Below, in pieces: positions 48,944 to 58,219 of a stretch of 64,000 nucleotides of DNA. This DNA is from JBFWVR01 sp050246635 (GTDB lineage Bacteria > Acidobacteriota > Vicinamibacteria > Vicinamibacterales > UBA2999), in the NCBI GenBank assembly GCA_050246635.1, contig JBFWVR010000001.1, positions 496,001 to 560,000 on the forward strand, in the 5' to 3' direction. Below the pieces are notes generated by a model. The model had not been told where the DNA came from, searched no databases, and saw only the letters and a list, made by a program, of their open reading frames with translations. Every line of letters starts with the position of its first letter. Position 1 is the stretch's first letter. A program made the translations under genes and the position numbers.

Positions 48944-49267
48944 TCAGGCCGCGCCTTCGTCCTCGGCCAGACGAATCGGCACCTCGACCCCATCGGCGAA
49001 CCGCGCGGCGATCACCAGTTCGCCGTCCATCGCTTCGATGAACTTGCGCAGCGTGCCGACGTAGAGCTCGGTCCGCCGCTCCATCTTGGAGACTTCCGCC
49101 TGGCTCACGCCCAGAAGGGCGGCCATCGTGTCCTGCGTGAGGCCGCGCGCTTTGCGCAGCTGCGAGAGGTGCAGATCGTCCGACAGACGCTCCGCCTCGG
49201 CTTCGATTCGAGCGCGAGTCTCAGGCTTCGAGCCAGCCTTGATGTCGGCCCACGTGTGGCGCTTCAT
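48944..49267 (-). CDS. XRE-family antitoxin (HigA-like)
   Basis: A 107-residue helix-turn-helix protein, second gene of a type II toxin-antitoxin pair. The HTH is LRKARGLTQDTMAALLGVSQAEVSKMERRTE at about residues 38-70, after an N-terminal helix (ADIKAGSKPETRARIEAEAERL). Its start codon overlaps the toxin stop by four bases. Such antitoxins bind and repress the shared promoter and neutralise the toxin. Toxin-first order matches the HigB-HigA arrangement. Confidence 0.92.
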   Translation of the reverse strand: MKRHTWADIKAGSKPETRARIEAEAERLSDDLHLSQLRKARGLTQDTMAALLGVSQAEVSKMERRTELYVGTLRKFIEAMDGELVIAARFADGVEVPIRLAEDEGAA

Positions 49268-49623
49268 ATCAGTCCTTCCCGCTCCAGTTCCCGGAGGTAT
49301 TCGTCGTACAGCTCGTCGGCGGTCGGCACGTGTTCCTCGTACCAGCGGTCGTGTCCTGTCTTGTCGCCGCCCAGCAGCAGGATTGCCGCTCGCCGCGGAT
49401 CGAAGGCATAGAGGACGCGATAGGGCCGTCCTGCATGCTGAACGCGCAGCTCACGCATGTGACGGTGCCGAGCCATGGCAATGCCTGACGAATATGGGAA
49501 CGGCAACGATGGACCGTGCTCGATGAGCAGTTCCACGACGCGACCGACGCTGACCTGCTCTTCGTCGTTGAGGCCCCCGAACCATCCGGCGAATTCGTCC
49601 GTGCCCTCAACTTCCCACGCCAC
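49264..49623 (-). CDS. RelE/HigB-type toxin (Gp49-like)
   Basis: A 119-residue predicted mRNA-cleaving toxin of the phage-derived Gp49/HigB-like group. Signature segments are DEFAGWFGGLNDEEQVSVGRVVELL, HRHMRELRVQHAGRPYRVLYAFDPRRAAILLLGGDKTG and DRWYEEHVPTADELYDEYLREL. The toxin gene precedes the antitoxin and the two overlap by four bases, so both are translated together. Typical HigBA order. The upstream flank is the decayed ADOP gene. Confidence 0.92.
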   Translation of the reverse strand: MAWEVEGTDEFAGWFGGLNDEEQVSVGRVVELLIEHGPSLPFPYSSGIAMARHRHMRELRVQHAGRPYRVLYAFDPRRAAILLLGGDKTGHDRWYEEHVPTADELYDEYLRELEREGLI

Positions 49624-49659
49624 CTGTTGATTATGCCTTCAAAGGAATAAGTCATCAAG

Positions 49660-50795
49660 AGTTATATCTGGCGCACCAGAACTCCGCGCACATCGTCCGT
49701 CCGGGCGTACAGGACGAGGGCGACCACGGCACGTATTTCCGGACAGCTCAGCACTTGACACCGGCGCCATGAAGCCGACGTCTGGCACGCGAGCGGCCTC
49801 GTCCGGGTCAAGAGTCCGCTCGATGACTGATGGGCCTCCCTGAACCAGTCGTCCACCCTGCGTCACCCCTCGACGTCGTCTGGGAGCACCCGTGAGCAGC
49901 AGGTTGGCGGCATTGGCGCAAGCGATCCGGTGGAGGAGGAGCGCGGATGCCGCGAACAGCCACACAGCCGTGCGGCTGCGCGTCGCCAACTGCTCGCGGA
50001 GGGGCACGACCCGCGCCCGCAAGTCGATTTGGGCCTGCACGGCCGCAGGGTAGGTCCGCCAGATCCGCCGTGCCTGCACGGAGGCATCCTCGGAGGCCTG
50101 GGCGAACGACCGACCCGGCGCCAGGCGGCCGAAGAGGACGAAATCGAAGGACGGCGTGGCCATCTCGGCGGGTGAGAAGCTCGCTGGCAACCAGCAGGCC
50201 GCCTCGTCCAGACCCTGAAGGCCCGCGACAGGGAAGACGAAGCCCGCAGGCATCACGCCGATCACTTCGTATGACAGGCCGTCGAGCCTGATGTGCTGTC
50301 CGACGATGTCGAGACGTGCCGCGAACCGTGCGCGCCAGAGCGCCTGGCTCAGGACGACGACCCGCAGGCCGTCTTCGTCTTCGGCAGCCGCGAAGGTCCG
50401 GCCTCGTTGGGCGGGCACACCGAGCAGAGGCCAGAGCCCCGGCGTCACGCGGGCGCAGGTCACCCGCAGGGGGGCGGGCTCACCGGAGAGGTTGTAGCCG
50501 CGCGTAGTTGCGGCTGCAACGTGGCTGAAGGCTCGCGCGTGATCCCGGTAGGTCGTGAAGTCGGCTGGCGACACGCCCACGACACCTGGCGTGTCACCCT
50601 GACCATGCCAGATGAGGGCCAGCCGGCTGGGGGAGTCGTAGGGCAGCGCTGGCCAGAGGGCGGCGCGCGTCACCGCGAACATGGTGGTGCTCGTTCCGGT
50701 CCGGAGCGCGAACAACGCGACGATGGCGAGGCTGGCTCCTTGCGGCCGCCGAAGCCGTCGCAGGGATTGTCGAATCACATCCCACGGAGGGACCT
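49660..50795 (-). pseudogene. Truncated ADOP/MacB permease remnant
   Basis: A frame reading WDVIRQSLRRLRRPQGASLAIVALFALRTGTSTTMFAVTRAALW, then a MacB-like periplasmic part (PADFTTYRDHARAFSHVAAA, LRVTCARVTPGLWPLLGVPA, VVLSQALWRARFAARLDIVGQ) and ALLLHRIACANAANLLLTG matches the first half of an ADOP permease. It breaks off about 350 residues in, at ANLLLTGAPRRRR, and the rest (49660-49858) is scrambled. The TM1 glycine motif is worn and no clean start codon fits. The 50796-51096 stretch upstream shows nothing else. Confidence 0.75.
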
Positions 50796-51084
50796 CCCGC
50801 TGGCGCGCCCGCCCACGCGGGCTGTCTGGGACGGTAGTCCTGCCTGCCGAGAATTCCTCACACCCATCCCGCGGTTGTCGTCTGGCGCGCCGCAGACGGG
50901 CGTCCGGTCGATCCCCTGGGGGCGAAGGCTGGGACCGGCGGTTGCGCTGAAAGCTCGACAATATGGCAGGTTTCCTGCGGAATTGCCGAGCTTTGGGTCT
51001 TCGCCCCGCAATCGTCCCGATTCCTCCGGCGATTGCCCACGTTTCGCCAATAGGTCCCATCCGTAAAACGCGCTAGCTCTACTG

Positions 51085-51102
51085 TGAGCTCATCAGTATA
51101 AT
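51085..51102 (+). promoter_or_regulatory. Receptor-gene promoter region, TGAGCTCA palindrome and TATAAT
   Basis: A perfect -10 hexamer TATAAT (51097-51102) lies 82 bases before the receptor ATG, with the 8-base palindrome TGAGCTCA (51085-51092) inside the presumed spacer. No good -35 is visible, so activation by another factor is likely. Confidence 0.5.
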
Positions 51103-51183
51103 CGGCCGCTTATTACCCCACAGTCGAGGTAGCGGCGGGCCTGACCGCCGTGTATCCCGAGGGGTTTGAAAAGGGGCAGGACG

Positions 51184-54015
51184 ATGACAATTCGGCGCAG
51201 GTTCGCGATGTGGTGCGCGATGCTGCTGTTCGCATCCGTGGCACACGCGCAGGTTCAGACCGGGTCCATCACCGGCACCGTCACGGACACGAGCGGCGGC
51301 GTGCTGCCCGGTGTGACCGTCACCCTCATGGGTGAGCGGCTCATCGGCGGCTCGCAGGTGCAGGTCAGCGACGGGTCCGGCGCGTACCGGTTCGACCGAC
51401 TCTCCCCGGGGACCTACACCGTCCGGTTCGAGCTGCCGGGCTTCAAGACCGTGAACCGCGAGGACATCCGCATCAACGCGGCGTTCGTCGCGACCATCTC
51501 GGTGAAGCTGGAAGTCGGCGAGCTCAGCGAGACCATCACGGTCACGGGCGAGTCGCCCACGGTCGACGTCAAGTCGAACGTGCAGCAGACCGTCATGAGC
51601 CAGGAGATTCTCGAGGGCGTGCCGACGGGCCGTGACCCGTGGTCGCTCGCGAAGATCATCCCGGGCGTGCAGGTCAGCACGTACGACGTCGGCGGCACGC
51701 AGTCGATGCAGCAGAGCTCGCTCTCGTCGCACGGCTCGAACACCAACGACGTCAGCTACAACATCGACGGCGCCACGGTGAACTGGCCGGGCGGCGGCGG
51801 CGGCGCGACGATGCTGTACTACGACCAGGGCATGTTCGAGGAGGTCAACTACATGACCTCGGCGATCCCGGCCGAGCAGCTCGCCGGCGGTGTCTCGATC
51901 AACATGGTCACCAAGGACGCCGGCAACCGCTGGAGCGGCAACCTCCGGTACAACTTCGCGAACGACTCGCTGCAGTCCGAGAACTTCGCCGAGACGCAGA
52001 AGGCCAACCCGAACTTCCTCGGCAACCCCACCAAGAAGACCTACGACCTCAACCTCACCGGCGGCGGCGCGCTCATCCGCGATCGCCTGTGGGTCAACGG
52101 CACGGTCCGCAAGTGGGTCGTCAACAAGCTGGTGAACGCGAAGAACCCCGACGGCAGCCAGGCGCTCGACGACAACGACCTGAAGAACTACTCGGGCAAG
52201 GGCACGTTCTCGATCTCGCCGAACCAGAAGCTGATCGCGTCCTACCTCTGGAACAACAAGATCCGCGGTCACCGTCGTGACACCCCGCCGGATCGCGTCG
52301 AGGACATCGCGTCGCTCGTGCAGACCAACCCGGCCTCGACCACCCAGGTCAAGTACACGGGCATCCGCGGCAAGATGGTCTACGAGTCGAACTTCAGCGT
52401 GATGAACGGCAAGACGAACTACCTCTACCAGCCGAACACGCCGGCCGACGCCATCCGCCGCGTCGACAACTCGCTGTCGACGGCGTTCAACGCCGCGACC
52501 CGCGAGGAGCACCAGCCGAACTCGCGCACGCAGTTCGACAACATCTTCTCCTACAGCGCCAACAAGGGCGGCGACCACCTGTTCAAGGGCGGCGTCCAGT
52601 GGGGCCGGCTCTACTACGAGTCCGACTACTCGGTGCAGGGCGACCACTACGTCGAGTACTCGAACGGCGTGCCGACGCAGGTGCGGGAGTTCAACACCCC
52701 GGTCAACTCGAAGAACATCGCGCACGTGACCGGCTTCTTCATCCAGGACAGCTGGTCGGTGGACCGCCTGACCCTGAACATCGGGATGCGCTACGACAAG
52801 TACGACGGCATCCTGCCCGACCAGTCGGCGCCCGATGGCCGCTTCTCGCCGGCGCGCACCATCGCCGAGCAGGACGTCATCAACCAGAGCATCGCGGTGT
52901 GGCGCTCCGGCGCGGTGTACGACCTGACCGGCCGCGGCACGACCGCGCTGAAGGCCAGCTACAGCCGCTACGGGCTGCAGACCGGCATCGACCGCGTGAC
53001 CTCGGTCAACCCGCTGACCGCCGGCTCGCGCACCTGCCCGTGGACCGACCCGAACGGCGACGGCGTGTTCCAGCTCTCCGAGGTGAACCCGGCGCAGTGC
53101 TCGGGCTTCAGCGGCGGCGTGTCGACCATCTACGACCCGAACGGCGTGGACTGGCCGTACTCCGACGAGATCACCGCGGGCATGGAGCAGCAGGTCGGGC
53201 GCGACATGCGCATCGGCGTGATGTACTACTACCGCACCAACAAGAAGCAGCTCGGCGTGCGCAACACCGCGGTGCCGACCAGCGCCTACACGCCGTTCCA
53301 GATCTCGGTGCCGAACGGCCCCGGCGGGACGGTCGCCAGCCCACAGCCGATGACCGTCACGGTCTACAACCTGAACCCCGCCCTCACGAGCGCCCAGGCC
53401 AACATCCGTGACAACCAGGACTACCTGGACACGGAGTACCAGGGCATCGAGTTCTCCGCGACCAAGCGGTTCTCAGACAACTGGCAGATGGTCGCCGGCT
53501 TCACGATCGGCCGGAACAAGGGCGGCCTGAACGCGTCGGGCGGGCAGTCCTCGACCGCCGACCTGAACGACCCGAACAACACCGTCTTCACCGACGGCAT
53601 CGTCGGCAACGACGCCGAGAAGGCGTTCCGCCTCTCGGGCAGCTACCGCCTGCCGTACGACATCAACATCGCCGGCACGCTGATCGCCAACAGCGGTTAC
53701 CCCTACGTGTCGACCGTCGCCGTGACCCGCGCGATGGCCGCCGCCCAGGGCGTGACGCTGACCCGCTCGAGCCAGACCGTGTTCCTGAGCGAGCGCGGTG
53801 ACGAGCGGTACCCGGCCGTGGTGATGGTGGACATGCGCCTGTCGAAGAACTTCACCTTCGACCGGATCAGCATCACGCCGCAGCTCGACATCTTCAACAT
53901 CGGCAACGCCGACACGACCACGACGGCCGTGACCTCGGTGGGCTCGTCCTACCTGCGGCCGAGCGAGATCCTCGCGCCGCGCATCATCCGCGTGGGCTTC
54001 TCGGTCAACTTCTAG
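51184..54015 (+). CDS. TonB-dependent receptor, Oar-like, with carboxypeptidase-regulatory-like domain
   Basis: A 943-residue outer-membrane receptor. After a signal peptide (MTIRRRFAMWCAMLLFASVAHAQ) comes a carboxypeptidase-regulatory-like domain (about residues 25-112: GSITGTVTDTSGGVLPGVTVTL, GTYTVRFELPGFK), then a plug region (about 113-235) with VDVKSNVQQTVMSQEILEGVPTGRD, and a beta-barrel ending in a terminal Phe (RVGFSVNF). It probably takes up a large carbohydrate or peptide. ATG 51184 is preferred over TTG 51166. Codon use is strongly biased to GGC, GAC, AAC and CTG, which suggests high expression. A strong terminator follows. Confidence 0.93.
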   Translation: MTIRRRFAMWCAMLLFASVAHAQVQTGSITGTVTDTSGGVLPGVTVTLMGERLIGGSQVQVSDGSGAYRFDRLSPGTYTVRFELPGFKTVNREDIRINAAFVATISVKLEVGELSETITVTGESPTVDVKSNVQQTVMSQEILEGVPTGRDPWSLAKIIPGVQVSTYDVGGTQSMQQSSLSSHGSNTNDVSYNIDGATVNWPGGGGGATMLYYDQGMFEEVNYMTSAIPAEQLAGGVSINMVTKDAGNRWSGNLRYNFANDSLQSENFAETQKANPNFLGNPTKKTYDLNLTGGGALIRDRLWVNGTVRKWVVNKLVNAKNPDGSQALDDNDLKNYSGKGTFSISPNQKLIASYLWNNKIRGHRRDTPPDRVEDIASLVQTNPASTTQVKYTGIRGKMVYESNFSVMNGKTNYLYQPNTPADAIRRVDNSLSTAFNAATREEHQPNSRTQFDNIFSYSANKGGDHLFKGGVQWGRLYYESDYSVQGDHYVEYSNGVPTQVREFNTPVNSKNIAHVTGFFIQDSWSVDRLTLNIGMRYDKYDGILPDQSAPDGRFSPARTIAEQDVINQSIAVWRSGAVYDLTGRGTTALKASYSRYGLQTGIDRVTSVNPLTAGSRTCPWTDPNGDGVFQLSEVNPAQCSGFSGGVSTIYDPNGVDWPYSDEITAGMEQQVGRDMRIGVMYYYRTNKKQLGVRNTAVPTSAYTPFQISVPNGPGGTVASPQPMTVTVYNLNPALTSAQANIRDNQDYLDTEYQGIEFSATKRFSDNWQMVAGFTIGRNKGGLNASGGQSSTADLNDPNNTVFTDGIVGNDAEKAFRLSGSYRLPYDINIAGTLIANSGYPYVSTVAVTRAMAAAQGVTLTRSSQTVFLSERGDERYPAVVMVDMRLSKNFTFDRISITPQLDIFNIGNADTTTTAVTSVGSSYLRPSEILAPRIIRVGFSVNF

Positions 54016-54038
54016 GCCCGCTTCCACGCGACCGACGC

Positions 54039-54075
54039 GAAACGGGCGGCGCCAGCAGGCGCCGCCCGTTTTTCG
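54039..54075 (+). terminator. Rho-independent terminator
   Basis: CGGGCGGCGCC (54043-54053), a four-base loop AGCA and GGCGCCGCCCG (54058-54068) form a perfect 11-base GC stem, extended by flanking AA/TT and followed by TTTTT. It lies 27 bases after the receptor stop codon. Confidence 0.93.
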
Positions 54076-54204
54076 TTGTCCGGGGCCCCGCGCGAGCCGC
54101 CGCCTTCCTCGCGGCGCCCCCCTCCCAGGTTGTAAAGCGTTCGTTAAGACGGCCGAGGCAACCAGCCAGCTCGTTCCAGGCGCGGTCTGATCGGACTGTG
54201 GGCG

Positions 54205-54840
54205 ATGCCAGCGCGGCGGACGCGGTCCACCGCACTGCCCACCGCACCTGGATCGTCGTTGGATACCGTTGATACCGATCTCGATGACCGCACCCTGCTC
54301 GCACGCGCAGCCGCCGGCGAGTCCGAAGCCGTCGCCCTCCTGTACCGCCGGCACCATCCGGCCCTGCGACGGTTCGCGCGCGCGCTGACTGCGTCGCCCG
54401 AAGCCGCCGAGGATGTCGCGCACGACGCCTTCGCGGTCCTGCTGACCAGCCTGGATCGCTTCGACCCGGACCGGAGCGGACTCCCGAGCTATCTGTACGG
54501 TGTCGTGCGGAACCTGATGCGCGACCGCGCGAGACGTGACCGCCGTCTGCTGTCGGTGGACGTGGCTACGGTCGAGCGCCTCGCGGGACCGTGCGGGCTC
54601 GAGCCGTTCGAGCGCATCGAACGGGCGGCCGCGGCACGCGCGCTGCGGGCTGCGATCCGGGGGTTGCCCCGCACGCACCGGACGGCGGTGGAGTTGTGCG
54701 AGTTGGAGGGCCTGTCGCAGGGCCGCGCCGCGGCCCGCCTGGGCGTGACGCTCGGCACCTTGCGGGCGCGCCTCCATCTCGGGCGGCAGTTGTTGCGACG
54801 CCGGCTCGCGCGTCGCCCGTCGCTCGATACGTCGCGCTAA
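54205..54840 (+). CDS. ECF-type RNA polymerase sigma factor
   Basis: A 211-residue sigma-70 family protein with regions 2 and 4 only. Region 2 (about residues 45-115) shows ALLYRRHHPALRRFARALT, PEAAEDVAHDAFAVLLTSLDRFDPDRSGLPSYLYGVVRNLMRDRAR; region 4 (about 145-200) has IRGLPRTHRTAVELCELEGLSQGRAAARLGVTLGTLRARLHLG. No anti-sigma factor gene is adjacent. It precedes two outer-membrane protein genes (54884, 55589) in the same direction, which could be part of its regulon. ATG 54205 assumed. Confidence 0.9.
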   Translation: MPARRTRSTALPTAPGSSLDTVDTDLDDRTLLARAAAGESEAVALLYRRHHPALRRFARALTASPEAAEDVAHDAFAVLLTSLDRFDPDRSGLPSYLYGVVRNLMRDRARRDRRLLSVDVATVERLAGPCGLEPFERIERAAAARALRAAIRGLPRTHRTAVELCELEGLSQGRAAARLGVTLGTLRARLHLGRQLLRRRLARRPSLDTSR

Positions 54841-54883
54841 CATTTCTTTACGAACGGCGACCGGCGGGCGGCCAATCACGATC

Positions 54884-55579
54884 ATGATCTGCCCCGGCGT
54901 CGCGTCACCCGAATGCCGGCCCGGACGGGGCACGACCGTTCGGGCGGCCGTCCCGCACCGCTGGCGCCGCAGCCGGCTGGCGGCTCCGCTCCGCGTCGCG
55001 TGCTGTCTGTTCGTGGTCCTCGTCGCCAGCGGCGTCCCCCCGGCGCTGGCGCAGGACCCGCCTGACTCCGACCGCTCCTCCTGGAACGAGGAACTCGAAC
55101 CGCGCATCGTCGGCCGGCGGGGCATGCTCCGCGTCGATCTCGGCGGGTATCTCGATTCCGTCTACGCGGCCGACGACGCCAATCCGATCAACCTGACGCT
55201 GCTCGGCGGCGTCAGCCGCTTCTTCACCGATCGCGTCGCCTTCGGCGGCGGCCTTCAGGGCACGGCGCGTCTCGGCGGTGATTCCGGCGGCGACGAGGTC
55301 GGCGCCACGGCGCCGGCTCTCCACGCGACGGTGGGCGGCGCCTTCTACTTCTCGCCGCAGTCGATCGCGAGCTTCTACGTCGGCGCCGACTACTGGATCC
55401 AGCTCACGAACCGCGAGGAGGGCGATGCGGGTTCGCTGGTGGGTAAGGGCGGTGTCGAGGGAGCCTTGTCGTCGCGCGCCACGGTCTTCGTCGAGGCCGG
55501 CTACGGCATCGGTTTCACCGCGGCGGACGGCCTGCCCAGGCGGTTGGTGGGGCGAGCCGGCATGCGGGTGACGTTCTAG
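54884..55579 (+). CDS. Exported outer-membrane beta-barrel-like protein
   Basis: A 231-residue protein with a long, Arg-rich N-terminus and signal peptide (LAAPLRVACCLFVVLVASGVPPALAQD at about residues 32-57). The mature part alternates polar and hydrophobic residues as beta-strands (MLRVDLGGYLDSVY, RVAFGGGLQGTARLGG, ASFYVGADYWIQLTN) and ends GRAGMRVTF with a C-terminal Phe, the usual outer-membrane insertion signal. Probably a small eight-stranded barrel. It is followed after 9 bases by the BamA-like gene, so the two are one operon. Confidence 0.78.
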   Translation: MICPGVASPECRPGRGTTVRAAVPHRWRRSRLAAPLRVACCLFVVLVASGVPPALAQDPPDSDRSSWNEELEPRIVGRRGMLRVDLGGYLDSVYAADDANPINLTLLGGVSRFFTDRVAFGGGLQGTARLGGDSGGDEVGATAPALHATVGGAFYFSPQSIASFYVGADYWIQLTNREEGDAGSLVGKGGVEGALSSRATVFVEAGYGIGFTAADGLPRRLVGRAGMRVTF

Positions 55580-55588
55580 GGGGGAGGC

Positions 55589-58144
55589 ATGAGGTCCACC
55601 TGGATCGTGGCCAGCGTGCTGGCCTGTGTGATGTGGCCGGGCGCGGTGGCGGCTCAGGGGGCCGCGGAAACGGCGGCGGCCGGGACCGCGCCGACGCTGT
55701 GCGGCCAGCCGGTACCGCGCCCGGCCAGCCTGCCTCCGGCCGGCAGCGGGCCCGTCCTGCTGGCGATGGGCGTGTGCTTCGACGCGCAGGGCAACACCTC
55801 GGTGCTCGAGCCGCAGGCCTACCTGTTCCACATCCGCCTCCGTCCGAGCCGGCCGTCGGCCGGACAGTGGGTGGCGTGGGATGCCGCGGCCGAGGCCACG
55901 GCGATTGAGGACTTTCGCCGGCTGTGGGACACGGGCTTTCTCACCGACCTGTCCATCGAGACGGCCGACTACGTGCTGCCCAACGGCACGGTGGGCACGC
56001 TGGTGACCTTCCACCTGGAGGAGCGCGACCGGATCAAGCTCCTGTCCTACGACGGCAGCGACGTGCTGCCGCGCAGTGAGATCGACAAGGCGCTTGCGGA
56101 ACGAGGCATCCAGGTGCGGTTGGACAGCTTCCTGGACGAGCGGGCCGTGGGGCGTGTCGAGGGCGCGCTGCGTACGCTCATGGCCGACAGGGGCTATGCC
56201 GCCGCGCGCGTGTCGCACGTGATCGTCCCGGTGGCCGGCAGCCCGAAGACGGTGCAGCTCACGTTCACGATCGACGATGGCCCGCGGACCGCCATCCGCG
56301 ACGTCCAGGTGCTCGGCAACCGCGCGTTCGACGACGACACGCTCGGCGGGCTGCTGACGGGCAACCGTCCCTACAACCTGCTGTCGCGCTTCAACGGGAC
56401 GGGCCGCTTCCGCGAGGACGCGTATGACGAGGACGCCACGCGCCTCGAGAGCTTCTACAAGGACCACGGCTACATCGGCGTCCGCGTCGGCCGGCCCGAC
56501 CTGCGCGTGCTGGAGGACTCGCCCGATGGCCGCACGCGCTGGGTCCAACTCCGCGTGCCGGTCGTGGAAGGCCGTCGGTACCGCCTTGGCGAGCTGTCGT
56601 TCGAGGGGAACACGCTCGTGGATCAAGCGGTGCTGCGGGAGATGATCGGTCTCGAGTCGGGCGCGTGGTACAGCGAGTCGGCCATCCGGAAGGGGCTCGA
56701 CAAGGCACGGGATCTCTATGGCTCCGGTGGCTACATGGAGTTCACGGCGTATCCCGACCTGACACCGCGGCCCGTGGACGGGCCTGGAGGGGACGCCGCG
56801 AACGCGTACGGCCCCGATCCGGTCGTCGACGTCGTCCTGCACGTGACCGAAGGGCCCCGCTACACGGTCAACCGCATCACGGTCACCGGCAACACGACCA
56901 CCCGGGATGGCGTCGTGCGGCGCGAGATGCAACTGGTCGAAGGTGGCGTGTTCAACACCGAGGCCCTCAAGTCCAGCGTCCGCCGCATCAACCAGCTCGG
57001 TTTCTTCAAGCCGATCGAGGGCTCGGACACGGACCTGGTGGTCGAGAAGGCCGCGGACACCGAACATGCCGTGGACGTGACGCTGAAGGTCGAGGAGCAG
57101 AACCGGAACCAGGTCCAGTTCGGCGCCGGCGTGTCGCAGTACGAGGGGATCTTCGGCAACGTGTCGTTCACGACCGCCAACTTCCTGGGGCGCGGGGAGA
57201 GCCTGAGCCTCACCGGGCAGCGAGGGTCGCGCTCATCCGCGTATCAGCTGGCCTTTTCGAAGCCGTATGTCTTCGATCGTCCCATGAACGCCGGCTTCGA
57301 TCTCTACTCGCGGAAGGTGAACTACCTGACCGGAGTCGACACGATCGGCTACAGCGAGGTCCGAAGCGGCATCGACCTGACCGTCGGGCGCGCGCTGTTC
57401 CAGTACTCGCGCCTGTTCCTGACCTACGGCTACGAGGTGATCGACACGGCGGTCAGCAGCACACTGCTGGACGCGCTCGATACTCAGGCGTCGGTGGGCG
57501 TCCCGGTTTTCAACACGCTCCTCGACGAGGGCCGGCACGTCGAGAGCCGGATCACGCCGTCGTTCGTGTACAACACGGTGGATCACCCGCTGGTGCCGCG
57601 GCGCGGCCAGCGGCTCTCGTTGCGACTGCCCGTGGCCGGCGGGGCGCTCGGCGGCACCGCGAACTACGTGAAGCCGGAGGTCGAGGCCATCTGGTACCTC
57701 CCGCACACGGCCCGGACGGGGTTCGGCGTCCGCGCCAACGCCGGCTGGCTCCTGCCGTACGGCCACACCCACGCGCTGCCGTACTACCTGCGCTACTTCC
57801 TCGGCGGCGAGAACCAGATCCGGGGCGTGGACATCCGCACCGTCGGTCCCACCGACGCCAACAACCGCGCGATCGGCGGCGACAAGTTCGTGCTGTTCAA
57901 CGCGGAGTACTACTTCGACATCGCGGGTCCGGTCCGGGCGGTGCTCTTCCACGATGCGGGGCAGGCGTTCTCCGAGACCGAGGCGCTCGACCTGCGCCGT
58001 CTCCGGACATCGTCCGGGCTCGAGCTGCGCATCGTGATGCCGATGTTGAACGTGCCGTTTCGCCTCATCTATGCCTGGAACGTCTACCGGGACACCTTCC
58101 AGCCATCCCGGAGCTTCCGCTTCGCGGTTGGCACGACGTTCTGA
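55589..58144 (+). CDS. BamA/Omp85-family outer-membrane protein
   Basis: An 851-residue Omp85 protein: signal peptide (MRSTWIVASVLACVMWPGAVAAQ), a run of about five POTRA domains (about residues 85-510, including RDVQVLGNRAFDDDTLGGLL, LGELSFEGNTLVDQAVLREMI and VNRITVTGNTTTRDGVVRREM) and a C-terminal barrel from about residue 520 ending FAVGTTF. The barrel's L6 motif reads GGENQIRGVDIR in place of VRGY/F. BamA inserts barrels in the outer membrane; this could be the main copy or a paralogue, as no skp/bam lipoprotein genes are adjacent. It follows a small barrel protein gene with 9 bases spacing. Confidence 0.92.
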   Translation: MRSTWIVASVLACVMWPGAVAAQGAAETAAAGTAPTLCGQPVPRPASLPPAGSGPVLLAMGVCFDAQGNTSVLEPQAYLFHIRLRPSRPSAGQWVAWDAAAEATAIEDFRRLWDTGFLTDLSIETADYVLPNGTVGTLVTFHLEERDRIKLLSYDGSDVLPRSEIDKALAERGIQVRLDSFLDERAVGRVEGALRTLMADRGYAAARVSHVIVPVAGSPKTVQLTFTIDDGPRTAIRDVQVLGNRAFDDDTLGGLLTGNRPYNLLSRFNGTGRFREDAYDEDATRLESFYKDHGYIGVRVGRPDLRVLEDSPDGRTRWVQLRVPVVEGRRYRLGELSFEGNTLVDQAVLREMIGLESGAWYSESAIRKGLDKARDLYGSGGYMEFTAYPDLTPRPVDGPGGDAANAYGPDPVVDVVLHVTEGPRYTVNRITVTGNTTTRDGVVRREMQLVEGGVFNTEALKSSVRRINQLGFFKPIEGSDTDLVVEKAADTEHAVDVTLKVEEQNRNQVQFGAGVSQYEGIFGNVSFTTANFLGRGESLSLTGQRGSRSSAYQLAFSKPYVFDRPMNAGFDLYSRKVNYLTGVDTIGYSEVRSGIDLTVGRALFQYSRLFLTYGYEVIDTAVSSTLLDALDTQASVGVPVFNTLLDEGRHVESRITPSFVYNTVDHPLVPRRGQRLSLRLPVAGGALGGTANYVKPEVEAIWYLPHTARTGFGVRANAGWLLPYGHTHALPYYLRYFLGGENQIRGVDIRTVGPTDANNRAIGGDKFVLFNAEYYFDIAGPVRAVLFHDAGQAFSETEALDLRRLRTSSGLELRIVMPMLNVPFRLIYAWNVYRDTFQPSRSFRFAVGTTF

Positions 58145-58219
58145 GGCGCCGGCTCCGCTGGCGCCGGAGACCGCCATCAGGAGCCGACGAGGATGGGTCT
58201 CCCTGTCAGGAGGACTGGA

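Noticed and set aside
49639..51060. Intact 473-codon permease gene
   Set aside because: The second half of the permease is missing, the last 60 codons do not match any part of the family, and no good start codon is present.
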